From the NCBI GenBank assembly GCA_010645155.1, contig CM021320.1:3652745-3716744 (forward strand): DNA of 64,000 bases, in the 5' to 3' direction. Made by a program: the position numbers and the translations under genes. Under the pieces are notes generated by a model. The model saw only the letters and a program-made list of their open reading frames with translations, had not been told where the DNA came from and did not search any database. The stretch is from Tigriopus japonicus. Taxonomy: Eukaryota; Arthropoda; Copepoda; Harpacticoida; Harpacticidae. Positions 51,185 to 62,513 of the stretch are shown here, one piece after another; the first letter of the stretch is position 1; every line of letters starts with the position of its first letter.

Positions 51185-52289
51185 TAGGGCCCGGATTTGA
51201 ACTTGTAAAATTGATCAATTAATTTTTCATTTTTTTGGCAAAATTTGGCAGAATTCAAGTTTTTTTCAAGTTTTGCTTTTGGGTAAATGTTCAAGTTTTT
51301 TTCTAATTTTCATTGAAAAAAAGACTTTTTACTCAATTTTTGGGTAAAAAGTCTGCAAAACTAAATTATTAATTAAGGAAGTTTATGAAATTTTTAATTT
51401 CATCATCAAATGAAGAAATCGTCTCTTTCCACATATTTACGTTTTGACTTGAAATTCTACTTACATGGGGATTTTTTTCCCCAAGAAAACTATATTTACT
51501 TTTAGAAAAAGTGGTTTGTCACATGATGTGCCCTTTTACAATCTAGGATCAATATATACAAGTTGGTCAATGTAACCCACCAATGTGGATTGTGGGAACT
51601 ACCCAATCTATGCTTTTCCAGAAGTAATTTTGACTAAAAGGTTGGTTGGCTGGTTAAGGAAAAAAGTTAACCTCTTGAAAACAATTTTCACTCTCGAAAT
51701 CACAAACAACCCTTTTGATAACTCTGATGATTTTTTTAAACATTTCTACCATCTTAATATAACTAGTGAGGCGAATTGGCAAAAAGAAATGGCGATTTTT
51801 ATCCCAACAAATCAGGACCCTAAAATAATTGCACAAAGAAATGTTTTCAAAACAATTTAAAAAACAAGTTTTACCTGGATTTGAAAACATTTCAAAAAGT
51901 TAATCTTCTGACTCAATCTTTACCCACTCCTCCAATACGATGTCTCCTTTGAGACAATAAACCTTTTAACCCTTAAGTTTTCTTTGCTGGCCAGAGGATT
52001 CACTGCATTGTGAGTCTACTGTAGCATTTTCCATTTACCATAAAGAAAACGGATGGCGCACCTTCATTTAATTTATCTTTTGAAATTTGTCAAGTAAGGC
52101 GCCATTGTTACTTCAAGCACGTAATTTTCAAGTTCTTACTGACGTTTTCCCGTCAAAATATTCAGATTTTTCTTTCTTTTTCCTAATTAAAGTCAATTAT
52201 TTTATGGTTTTGATCAATTACTTTCCAATTTGCATCAATTTTTAAAGCAATTTTTTGGCCAAAAAAAACAAGTTCAAATCCGGGCCCTA
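51185..52289. mobile_element. Non-autonomous hAT element with intact 8-bp target duplication
   Basis: The left end starts TAGGGCCCGGATTTGAACTT and the right end is its exact inverse complement, ending at 52289. Perfect TTGATCAC duplications flank it (51177-51184 and 52290-52297). Termini fit the hAT rule YARNG and the duplication is the hAT length. The 1105-bp interior is AT-rich. Its longest frame (51585-51860, 91 codons) is not a recognisable transposase piece, so movement would have needed enzyme in trans. Confidence 0.9.
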
Positions 52290-52297
52290 TTGATCAC

Positions 52298-52937
52298 GCT
52301 ATAGATTGAGTGTTTATATTTGATACTGTATGTCTTCAAGAGCATTCATGGGATTTCAACTTATATTTTATGTGATAAAGTTAACGCTTAAATTTCTTTA
52401 CAGGGAATCCCAATCCTTGTAGCTGCAATTGAAAATATCCGCAACCCACCCAAAAAAATATGGTTGTCTCTCTTTTTGAACCGATTTCAATATAAAGAAC
52501 ACCAAACGGAATGAAGAACATTCAATTACAAAATATGAATGGCAACAATAACCAAATGTACTTTTCCCATTACTTCCTGCTGAATGTAACGACGCCACTA
52601 ATCTGTAAAACTACCAGCAGCATCTCAAGGGAGATGGGGAAGCGAATGATTGAAGTCAATCAAGTCAATAGACCTGCATTCCAAGGCCTCGACAAAATTA
52701 CGTTTAACCATTGTAGCTGATTCGTGAGCCCACATATGCTGACTGATGGTTGATGCATAAAAGCCCTCATGTTTGCTGTTGGGTCTTCAGTCTGTTTATT
52801 TATCTGTCGGAAGAAGACATGGGAAGATTTCTCTTGTAATTGTTCAGTTCCAAACTTCGGGGGCTTGAGCACTCACGCGAATTTTATACGCAGAACGTTC
52901 TTATCCAATTTGCAACATATTTTCCAAAGCAATCGTC
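52298..52937. promoter_or_regulatory. Upstream region of the peptide precursor gene
   Basis: No coding feature is recognised. The promoter and 5' UTR of the peptide gene should lie here. An AT-rich TTTTATAC at about 52880 is a possible TATA-like element, about 60 bp before the first ATG, but nothing confirms its use. Confidence 0.25.
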
Positions 52938-53801
52938 ATGATCAAAATGGGTAAGCTCAAATGAACACAAACCCCATAAAGCGCTCTCCCATCCCTAAAC
53001 AGGAGGCATTTTAATCTAGGTTCAATGTCTCTCATATGCTTCTTGGCTTGCCTGGTCGTGGCCAGTGCCTCGCCCTTCCGATTCACTGAAGGTGGCATGA
53101 GACCCGATTTCTTAGGAGAAGCCGGTTTAAATGCTGTCCCGAGAATGGGTCGTCGATCTCCTTCCGGTAACCCCTTTGATCCGAGTCGCTTCCGCTTCCG
53201 TTTTCACGGTCCCTCCTCCAACTGGTTGGGATCTCGTTCCGCTTTGGCGGGTTTCCGCTTTTCCGGTGAAGAAGCTGACCCGAACCAGTATTTCCAATTG
53301 AAAAAAAGGACAGCCGGTGGTGACGACGAGAAAGACAAGAAGGCGATGGAGAACCTGGAGGCCGCGCAGGCGATGGATAATAATGCTCAGGCTAATCTGA
53401 TGGAGAAGTACGCCGACGCCTTTATGAAGGACTACCTGAGCTCCCTGGCCCAGAAGGCTGCCTATGAGAAGCTGGTAAGCTGGAATGTTGAATATCACAC
53501 AAGAAACTGATGCCTATGTACCATTGAAGAAGAAGTAACCGCCCTGTTTCAGGCCTTCAATCGCTTCCATTCCACCACTATCCCCGACAATCTGCCTTGG
53601 CGGCCACGATACCTTCCACCCATCTCCCAACTCACGTATGAGACTCCTCTTCAAAAATTCCTTAACTCGGCATCCGAGGCTACGGAGGAGGGTGACGAGA
53701 TTGAGCCCTTGAAAATCGTTGACCCTTCCAATGTTCGAGATGGACTGTCTCGCACTTCCCATCTTTTTGGTCTTAAACCGTTCATGCGAATGAATTATTA
53801 G
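52938..53801 (+). CDS. Secreted amidated-peptide precursor, ecdysis-triggering-hormone-like
   Basis: The likely product is a 238-residue prohormone entering the secretory pathway. Exons: 52938-52950, 53020-53474, 53553-53801, with short introns (69 and 78 nt) and in-frame joins. Residues from about 7 form a hydrophobic signal peptide (MSLICFLACLVVASAS). The mature part starts directly after it and reaches AGLNAVPRM-GRR, an amidation glycine plus dibasic cleavage site, predicting a PRM-amide peptide of about 26 residues. Ecdysis-triggering hormones sit directly after the signal peptide and end in PRX-amide; moth ETH ends in PRM-amide. A second KKR site follows LKKR further on. The rest is a charged, helix-prone spacer with no second PRX-amide copy. 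A start at 53025 inside exon 2 would also give a full signal peptide. The ETH assignment is inference from architecture; pyrokinin-type PRX-amide peptides are the alternative. Confidence 0.75.
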
Positions 53802-54148
53802 TGTTTGGGATCTAGAAGCTGCGCAAATTCGACGCCCGACGCTCGTACGTACCCTGTAACCACTCTTGTGTTCTAGCTCTGACGAACTCTTTCGAATCCG
53901 GGAAGCACAGGAACAAAACTCTTTGACCAACTCATCGTCCCAGCATCTACGTATCTTTTTACTTCCACTTAGTAGTTTTATGAAACCAATGATGACCAAT
54001 CTGAGATTGAACACTCGTGTCCGGTCGAGACCTGTCACGGTTTGCTTCACACAATGAATGACCTTGCCAGGCCTCCATCTTTATTTAGATGTTGTTCCAG
54101 GGATCTATTCCAATTAGAATTCATGTAGTCGAACAAAAACTGGTTTGA

Positions 54149-54154
54149 AATAAA
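54149..54154 (+). terminator. Candidate polyadenylation signal of the peptide gene
   Basis: AATAAA about 350 nt after the stop codon of the peptide precursor, on the same strand. Confidence 0.5.
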
Positions 54155-54386
54155 GAAAGTAATTCTAAACCGACTACACTTTCGGGTTTAAAAGAAGAGT
54201 TTCATAAATTTTGGAAATGAAACATCGGGTGAGTGTAAATGCATCCAAATGTATGTACGGTTCTAAAAATAGTAGTAAGAGACAGAGTCGCTGTTCAAAC
54301 AGTTTATGATACTTGTGTCTTCAATGATTGCCTTCATCTCACCTTGCCTCGCTTGCTTTTCACACTTCAGCGGTTCTATGTACGTT

Positions 54387-54392
54387 TTTATT
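54387..54392 (-). terminator. Candidate polyadenylation signal of the DEG/ENaC gene
   Basis: TTTATT on the plus strand, AATAAA on the minus strand, about 205 nt past the channel stop codon. It lies roughly 230 bp from the signal of the convergent peptide gene. Confidence 0.45.
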
Positions 54393-54596
54393 AAAGAAGT
54401 ACTTTCCGAAAACAAAGAGACCCGATTGTTCAACTATTGTAGCATATGTTTGTCAAGCACATCCTAAAACAGATTAATCTCTACAAACAAACTGGTGACC
54501 TTCTTCCCTTTTTGCTTAGTAAGCATCATAAACATAAGAAATGAATATGAACACACTAAAACTATCATATTTTTTACAATAACTTATCTTTACATA

Positions 54597-57500
54597 CTAA
54601 CAAACATTATTTAATCTAGCCCCATTGGGTTGAACATTAATGTTTTCTCGGGCATCGCTTGATACGGTGTTTTTCCTCGATAATGGCAACTTCAAAAAAA
54701 TGCTTCTAACCCCAGAAAATACCTTGCCACTCCTCTTGACGGCCTCAATAAGAAAGCAGCAAATCCAATAGAGAATCTCCACAAATGTAATGACCGAGAT
54801 CCCCGTAAAGAGGCCCAAAGTTCCCCCGATTGCCGAGATCCTGTCAAAAACACTCATCCGAAGTTCCAGCTTGATCTGCGTGATGATCGGGGTATCAAAG
54901 AATATATTCAAAACAGCAACATCCTTGCGAAATCGTTCTTCGGCAAATTGGTGGAATTCCGTAACATTATGGGCCAACATTAGCAGGTTTTTGGTTAATT
55001 CATCGATAAATATATGTTGTGGATCCAATAAATAGTCTGCCAGAAGGCCAGAGTGAGTTTTGGCGTTATACCATTTGTCAGGTGAGGTCTCTTTGTGCAT
55101 ATCATAAGACTCTCTAAACATGGTGGTAAAGAGATGAATTCCTTCACAATCATTCAAACATCCACATTCTCTGCGATCCTTAAGATCTTCAGAGTATTCT
55201 TTTAGACTTTGCTCAAAGCATCGATTGCCCGTTTTTCCACAAATAGGCAAGTCATTTTGTTTGATGTACCATGGGGAACATCCGCACTTCAGAGAAAGCT
55301 TTTTGATTCGACACTCCAACAGGCAATTTTCTTGGGAATACAAGGAATAGTAGGTAAGGTTGAAATCATCAGGAAAGTGACAAATCTTCATGTCCTCGTT
55401 CCAATTTTGAAAAGCCTCTGAGGTTCGAATGTGATGAATTCCATGGAGGTAAAACGAATGCTCGCCATAAAACGACGTATCAATAATGAACGGTACCTTG
55501 GAGGACACCACACCCGGAAGTGTGATGAACACCTTGAATCCACGACTGTCTTTGGTTGATGGGAGCAAGCTGGTTAAACGTTGGTTGTCTACTACAAGTT
55601 GTAAGCCTCGATCTTTGCCACAGCCCGCAACCGATCGCATTTTAAAGACCTCCGAGTTTTGCACAGAATCTGTGCCAACACTATCCATTCCCAATTTATA
55701 GTTGTTATACGTATAACAGAGCCCGTGATCGTTGAAGACTGTTTGGAAGGCGTTACAGAAGCGTTTATCAGGATATTGGGCTAAAGTGGCGCCCTCTTGT
55801 CGCTTATTGTCGTACCAACAGTATGGAAAGGCTGCATTGGCGACAGTTTTACCCTCCTCATCTACGGCATGAGGTGGATGCAAAGAGGTTCTCATGATGT
55901 CAATGAGTTCTTCTCCAAATGTTATATTAGCTAAATCGCACTTATCTTGGGTTCGTTCATCTCGCCAGCCCCAACTTGAAATGAGGGTGACCAAATCAGG
56001 AACGGGCAAAATATCCTCGGAGCAAGTGTAGATGTCAGGAAAGTTCTTTTCATCCAAATAGCCACGGAAAAGAGCATCTTGAGCCTTTGGATTCACTTCA
56101 AGAAGCGAGTGGATCATTTTCAGAATGGTGCCAGGACGTGCCGTGGTAAATTGGTGTTCCAAGGGAACGCCATCAGGTCGCAGGAGTTTTTGGAGGTCCT
56201 TTAGATACCTGAAATCCTTTACAAAACGACTGCAATTGGCTTGTACCTCAACGATGCATTTGCCATTCAAAGATCTTTTGGGACGTTCTTTGTGACTTGT
56301 AAATCCTCCATGAGCTGTGTTTTCGATAACGTGAGTGATGGAAGTCAAAATGAACTTTTCATAAGCTAAAATGTTTGTGGTGTTAATCTGTGTTAAGAAG
56401 TCCATGAATTCAGTTTTGCCGGGACAAGTTTCCACGCAATTCACCATTGGATCAAAGGCCAACACATCTTTTTCCGTCAATACATCAGTGCAAAACTTTA
56501 AAAGGCAGTCATCTTCGGAAGGCCAAGGTCGATTAGCATGAATAAGGCCGAGGAGATAAGAAGTCATGTTCTTTAGATCAAAGTGTTTGGGACCAACTTC
56601 ATTGGCCCTTTGTTCCACATAGCCAAACCTATAAGACAAGACATTACACATACAGTATTTTGTAATTCCTTAGAAATTACGAATGAACTATTCGAATTTT
56701 TGCACTAAAAAATAGGACACCAGGTTTCGAATGTCAGAAAAGTACCATTGGTTTTCCGCGTTCTTTGAAATTATTGTGTTCCAGTTTCCACGCTGAGTCA
56801 CATGTATCTTGTTCCCATCAATTATGTTCGTACTATCAAACGTGTTGAAACTAATTGGAATTGGAAAGAATAGTAATTTGTGCTATTTGTGTAGACCACA
56901 TCCACAAAATGACAGTTCATTTTCGCTGACTAATATATACCTAAGATTAGGTATTAACATTTTCTCAACGTGACCCACTTTAGACTTAGACGTACGAGCA
57001 TTGTGTTCAACGCACATTTGGACTTCTCGCTCATTTTGCCGTCATTTCATGAAATCTTCAGGGTGCCTCTACGACTTTGTTTCGCTAAATATTAAGGAGA
57101 GCCCTCTTCTAGAGGCACGAAAGCTACCAATGTATATCGGTTTTATACACCTGAATGTAATATAACGGAGGCCTTCCCGTTGTGACTATGTAAAATAAAT
57201 ATTCCATTGATGTAACCGTAGAAGTAAATTTGCGGGAGATACTCGAGCAGGTTGCAAGTAAATTTTGATAAAAATGAAAAAAAAACACATCTCAATTACT
57301 CTTGCCCAAAATTAGTACATGGACTCGACCAAGCCATGATAGCGAGGGTCCAAAACTGATTGCAAGTATTCAAAACATACATCAGAAATTCACCAGAAGG
57401 TTCATTCATCCTTTGAACGAATTACGGCAACAGACTTGTCTAGCAAAATCAAGTCTTGTTCGTCTCCAAATCCCTCTGAGAGGGCTTCTCCTTGGGTATT

Positions 57501-60500
57501 AAACTTTCTAAAGAAATATAGTTAACAAGTCAGTTTAGAAACCAATGTAATTCTTACTCTTGTTTTTTTTAATAAAGAATTTGAAAGTAGGCCAAGGTAC
57601 ACAGATTAGGCCCACAATCAATTCTGTCTCTCTAGAGCCAAAGCCTCAATTGAGTTAGTTTCTCATGTTTGTGTTAGATGATATGCTCATACCGTACAAG
57701 AAGTTTAAACCAAGGTTACAAAAATTGCCACCAGATGGAGGGAAAACAGGAGCAAAGTCGCTTGATTTCAGAGCTATCCTCCACTTAAACTCGTTGCCAA
57801 AATTACACCTTCCATTTAAATTTTCTCTCCATATTTCGAGTCTTTTAGAGCTCAGCTAAGATTGTATTGTGCTCAAAAATCAAAAAGTCACGCTGAGGTA
57901 TCACAAAATTAAGCCAAAGATTTAATAGAAGCACCCTCAGTCGTTCAACCTCAAAATGGCATTGATTGTCATTTCTTTCTTTGATTGAAGCTCAACTTTG
58001 CTTCTTTAAGAAGGTTTGCCCTCATCACTAAAAAAGTTCTGTAGCTCTCACGGCGAGTTGTTCATTTTGAGAACAATAGAGTCCTTTAAGCGCAACCAGT
58101 AAAATAAAAATACCGTGCAACCTTTGAGCGTTATCAAACAAAATTCCGGTATTTATATGTCCAATGAACATTAAAAAGTTCGAAAATAGGTCAAACTTTT
58201 GTGTCAAGGTGCAAATTGGGAGCTGTATTAGTAAGGTGACCTCCCAGTCAGCTGCTCGTTAAAGGACCGTATTGGCAAACGCAAAACAGCTTACAAAATT
58301 TTGAGGTTGATCAGCTGTAAGTGGTAAACATCTTTTTCTTGTTTTGATTTCAATGGAGTGACCGCACACAAGACATTGAAATCTGCCTCCTCTCTATCGG
58401 AGGTCAAGACGAGCTTGATGAAGCAAGTTTTTTCGGGAGCCGAAAACTCGAACTCTTATTTTGCAAGCTGCTTGAACAGTTCTTCTCTTTGTTTTGATTC
58501 TGTCGCTCGGTCAGCTAATGCAAAGTCAATCCACGAATAGAGGGAACCCAAACAACTGTATTCAGGGGGGTCTGAGTTAAAAAAGGCATGTCAATTTTTA
58601 TGAGGTTGCGTGACTCAGATAAATTGAATGCATTTTTAAAGGAATAAATTAGGTCTAAGTTAACATTAGGTTAGGCTGGTTTGGTTAGGTTAGGTTTAGT
58701 TAGGTTTGGTAGTGAAGTATTACTTTAGGATAAATACACTCACGCAACCTTGGAATAAATCGTCATGCCATTTACGAGCGAGAGTTCAGGGCGTGCTGAA
58801 TTATGCGACAGCCATCTTGGTAACAACAATGTTGGTTTTCTTTAAAATCATCAATTCGATCGATTTTATTAAAAGGATTCTTTTTGTATGTATGAGATCT
58901 GAATCCTAGTCTTAGAGTTCAAAGCATATTGATATGTGTCTTGGCAGCCCATTTTGTCGCTGCCGGGGTGATTTCAAAAAGTCCTCCTGTTTTTTGAGCA
59001 TAACGAGGATTACCTACCATGTAACCTCAACAACCAGCAAATTGTTCTATAATAGAATGATTCTTCAAGAACAATTGCTTAGTGCCTGCTTGCCTAAAGA
59101 AACTGAACAAAAAAGTCTCTTTCAAACAAACATATGTACTTTGCCATTGATACGAACAAATACAAGCATGGAGATTACCAAACGTTTAGAAAACCATTAG
59201 CTTCAGGGTTTGCATCAACGATTCCCAAACAATACCAAACAATCAATGTGGTAAAAATCCTAGCAATTAAACGTCACTGAATCTGACATTCATCCACATG
59301 AGTGTGAAATTTAGGAAACTGGGTCGTGCATGACGAATTTTTTTTCAGCAAGACATCGAAAGTCAACAAGCACGGCAAGCACACAAAGTGGTGATTTTCC
59401 ACACGAATACAAATGACTTCAAAGGTCTCAAAATGTTTTGGGAAGCATAAAGAAACCTTAAATTCAAGGAAGGAAATTAAAGGCAGACGGAAAAATGAGT
59501 GCAAAAAACGTTGTTAAAAAAGGTTTCCGGAACTCGAAAGAAATGGCAGCTTTATGTGAGATGCTTTCGGTCCATCTGCTGACTTGTATCGGGTGATCCA
59601 TAAGAAAGGAACAACAAACCATGTCCACAACTCGGATATGGTTGATCTCACAAAAATGTACAAAGTTCAAAACGACGGGCAGATGAAAATTCTTAAAATA
59701 TGTCTTTTTATTTCCCAAATTTTCGATCTTAGCCAAATTTTGGGAGGGAGAAAAAAGGTCTACATACATTACATTATGTTTATTTGACAGTGTTTTAAAA
59801 TTCAGCCTTCGTTGTTCTGACCTGTTTATTGAAGACAATTACTAGGTGGAGTGAAAAGTAACCTCCTTGGCCGCCAAGATGCAATGCCATTGCAAAAAAC
59901 GCATATAGTGCCTTGTAGTCCGTTCATATAGGGTATAGGCATACGTTTCAAATTTCAATGGATTATTGTCCTTCATTTTGTTTTAACACCTTATTGATGT
60001 TGACGTGTTGGGCATCATGTCGAAAATGGATCAACCCGATTTTCGTTTTGTCTCAAAACATTATTTTTACTAAGCAAAATGGCGAAGGAAGCAAAAGTGT
60101 AATAAATGTATTGAGATATATGCTCCGTCAGATCATACCATTAAATATTAGTTTTGCCACTTTCGTGGTCTCCAAAACTTCAAAACTACCGATCAAAGAC
60201 GTTGTCGAAGGCCCTCCGAAACAATTACTTATGAAAATGACAAAAATTTCAGTAAAGTCTTAATGTTAGCTAGCAGCTCACGCATCTTCATATTATATAT
60301 TTATCCATTTCATGATTTTTTTTTATATATTTATCCGTAAAATTATCAGACTCATTTTCAAGATGATGCCAAACACGTCAACATCAATGAGCTTTCAAAA
60401 CAAAATGAAGGACAATAATCCATTGAAATTTGAAATGAATGCCTAAATATGAATGAACTATAAGGCACTATAAGCATATTTTGCAGTAGCGTTGCATTTT

Positions 60501-62513
60501 GTTGGTCAAGGAGGTTACTTTTCACCCCATATGGTAGAAGATTGTTCCTGTTTTGATCTGTTTTTTTTGCCTTTTGGGTTTTCTGTTTTAAAAGAAAAGG
60601 ATTAAAAAAATTACGTACACCAAAAGATAAAAGACAAAACTTAAATAGGACGCAAAAAGGGGATTTTGGTCCACCTACTAAAAAGTGGGAAGAAAATAAA
60701 AGTTCAAAGAAATGCGTGAAGGGTAAAAATCAAATAAATTGGAGCACATGCCAAAAAAATTAGCATACCAACAGAATAGAGTACACGCTTCTGATACTGG
60801 AAAGTAAACAAAATGCATAGAAAAGCAAAGTAACGCAAGTGAAGCTGAATGATTTTTTTTTCATAAAACTTACGGTATATTAATAAACCTTACGTCTTTT
60901 TCTATGTGATGGAATTATTTTTGATGTGTCCGTTCTTGACTTGTTGTTATGAATTATTAAATTTGCGTGCATTCTTTTCTGCGTGCTGATCTGGGTTCTA
61001 GTATGTTTTTGTAATGTCGTTATCATTTGTGTTGTTTAGATCTTCTGGAATTCAACAGAAATTTGCCAACCCCTTACAACTTTAATCAAGAACCACTGAA
61101 TTTCTCTACACTGTGAGACTAGCAATCAGAAATATGAATGCAGAAGGATCAAAGTAATTGCCTTTTATACAAATAAGACTTTGCTTGCATTGGGTTGACG
61201 ACACAATTCAATTTTCAGCGCAATAAAATGCCGGAGTTAAAAGTTATGCCTTCTCAAACCTGTATCCTAAAGAAAACGTAAAATGAACGAGCTTGCTCTG
61301 TTTGTTCCGTCTACAAATACCAGAAGAGATCAAGATTATTCATTCTGTATGTGATAAACCAAGGGGCACTGAATTTCTGGAGTGGGAGGCTAACGGTGAG
61401 AATTATGATTTCCAGAAGGGTTAATTCAATTGCGTTTGTTTGCAAACGAGACCTTGCTTGTTTTTAGTAAACGACGTATTTCAATTTTCAGCTCAATCGA
61501 ATGCCGGAGTTAAAAGTTGTGACTTCTCAAACTCATGTACTGAGGAGAGCATAGAATGAATAAGTTCGCCCTTTCGTGGTAAAACAATTGACAGAAAAGG
61601 GCGAACTCATTCATTCTCGGTAGGATTTACTCTGAACCCTGAGTGAGCATAACTTTGGACTTCGACGTTCGATTAAGCTGAAAATTGAAATACGTATTCT
61701 TCTCAACATATGCGAGGTCTCTTTTGCAGAGGAGCGTAGTTGACTTGTTCCTACTAGAAATCATGATTCTATTCCTTAGCCTCCCAGTCCAGTGAAATTC
61801 AGTGGTTCTTGGATTAACTGATTATCCAGTTTTGAGAGCTTCGAGAGTGCATAACTGTTGCATCCAATGTTCGATTGAACTGAAATTACTTTTTTTCCTG
61901 CCCAATCCAAACAAGGTTTCATTTGCAATGGAAGCAATGTTCTTTGATTTTGAATTGATAACTGCAAATTGTAATTCTTTTCGCTAGCCTCGTCGTTTAA
62001 GGGTTCTTGCTAGAACAAACAACAAGCTAACCTTGTGTCATCCATTGGACAAATTGTGATCGCTGGAAATGGTATTTCCTCAATAGATTTTTGCATCACC
62101 GAAGTCACCACTGGATTGTCTTTCCATCCTTTGAAGCTACTGTTGATAATAAAGATGGCCAAAAGCACACCCAAGAGAACAATCACCACCCAACCGATCC
62201 TGGCCAATTGACCTTTGGCTTCGGTCCAAAAATAGGTTCCATGGATAGTAGATGAAGAGCAAAATTTGTGGAACAATTCGATCAACTGGGCGGGCTCCTC
62301 TACCAATTGTGAAACCCCACGAGTTCTTGATGCTGATCCAGATTGGTTGTGATTGCACTTGACCTCCACGTTACCATTCGTCTCTTTCTTATTTCTCAAG
62401 ATTAAGTTGGAAGGCTCATATTGCCTAACATAAGTCGGACCCATCATAACGGAAGAGTGAACCTCATGAAATGAAAGCCAAAGGTACACTAGCACAATTT
62501 GGAGCAAAACCAA
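54597..62513 (-). CDS. DEG/ENaC (pickpocket-family) sodium channel subunit, two exons
   Basis: A plasma-membrane cation channel subunit that would act as a trimer and is typically amiloride-sensitive. Exon 1 is 62032-62513 and exon 2 is 54597-56628; the junction keeps frame (DDT-R-FGYVE). Exon 1 has the gating motif STIHG in the cytoplasmic N-terminus, TM1 (IGWVVIVLLGVLLAIFI) and the post-TM1 block EEIPFPAITICP. Exon 2 holds an extracellular domain of about 590 residues with the family block CNAFQTVFNDHGLCYTYN. A cysteine-rich thumb follows (ENCLLECRIKKLSLKCGCSP and ECGCLNDCEG). TM2 is GGTLGLFTGISVITFVEILYW with a GxS selectivity filter. From 62513 the protein is 837 residues. Starting at 62447 (MMGPTYVRQ) gives 815 and removes an N-terminal hydrophobic stretch that is unusual for a cytoplasmic tail, so I favour 62447. 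Ligand and tissue cannot be told. The 5.4-kb intron is filled with repeats. Confidence 0.92.
58670..58715 (+). repeat. Short TTAGG-like telomeric-type stretch
   Basis: Within the channel intron there are several TTAGGTTAGG-type pentamers with interruptions (ATTAGGTTAGG, GGTTAGGTTAGG). TTAGG is the usual arthropod telomere unit, so this is a small degenerate interstitial copy or chance. Confidence 0.5.
59840..60536. repeat. Mariner-type MITE with long (~165-bp) inverted arms
   Basis: The left arm contains GTGAAAAGTAACCTCCTTGG near 59851, and the right arm its reverse complement near 60506-60525. The similarity continues inward, including an identical CAATGGATTATTGTCC block and TTGATGTTGACGTGTT, to roughly 60005 and 60370. 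TA flanks both outer ends. No transposase frame is present. It sits in the intron of the DEG/ENaC gene. Confidence 0.75.
61075..62010. repeat. Four-unit inverted repeat array in the channel intron
   Basis: Two related units of about 230 bp run left to right (about 61075-61316 and 61360-61580). Two more run in reverse (about 61590-61810 and 61800-62010). Shared blocks include CACTGAATTTCT, TTTGCTTGCATTGG-like segments, TTCAATTTTCAGC and ATGCCGGAGTTAAAAGTT in units 1 and 2. Their inverses appear in units 3 and 4. The centre is a hairpin with GAATGAATAAGTTCGCCC paired with GGGCGAACTCATTCATTC. It ends next to the donor site of channel exon 1. Confidence 0.7.

Noticed and set aside
51585..51860. 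91-codon frame inside the 1105-bp hAT element as a transposase remnant
   Set aside because: No hAT dimerisation motif or catalytic block could be recognised in it.
53514..54050. 178-codon minus-strand frame over peptide exon 3
   Set aside because: The plus-strand exon keeps frame with two upstream exons and a signal peptide. The antisense frame has no known motif.
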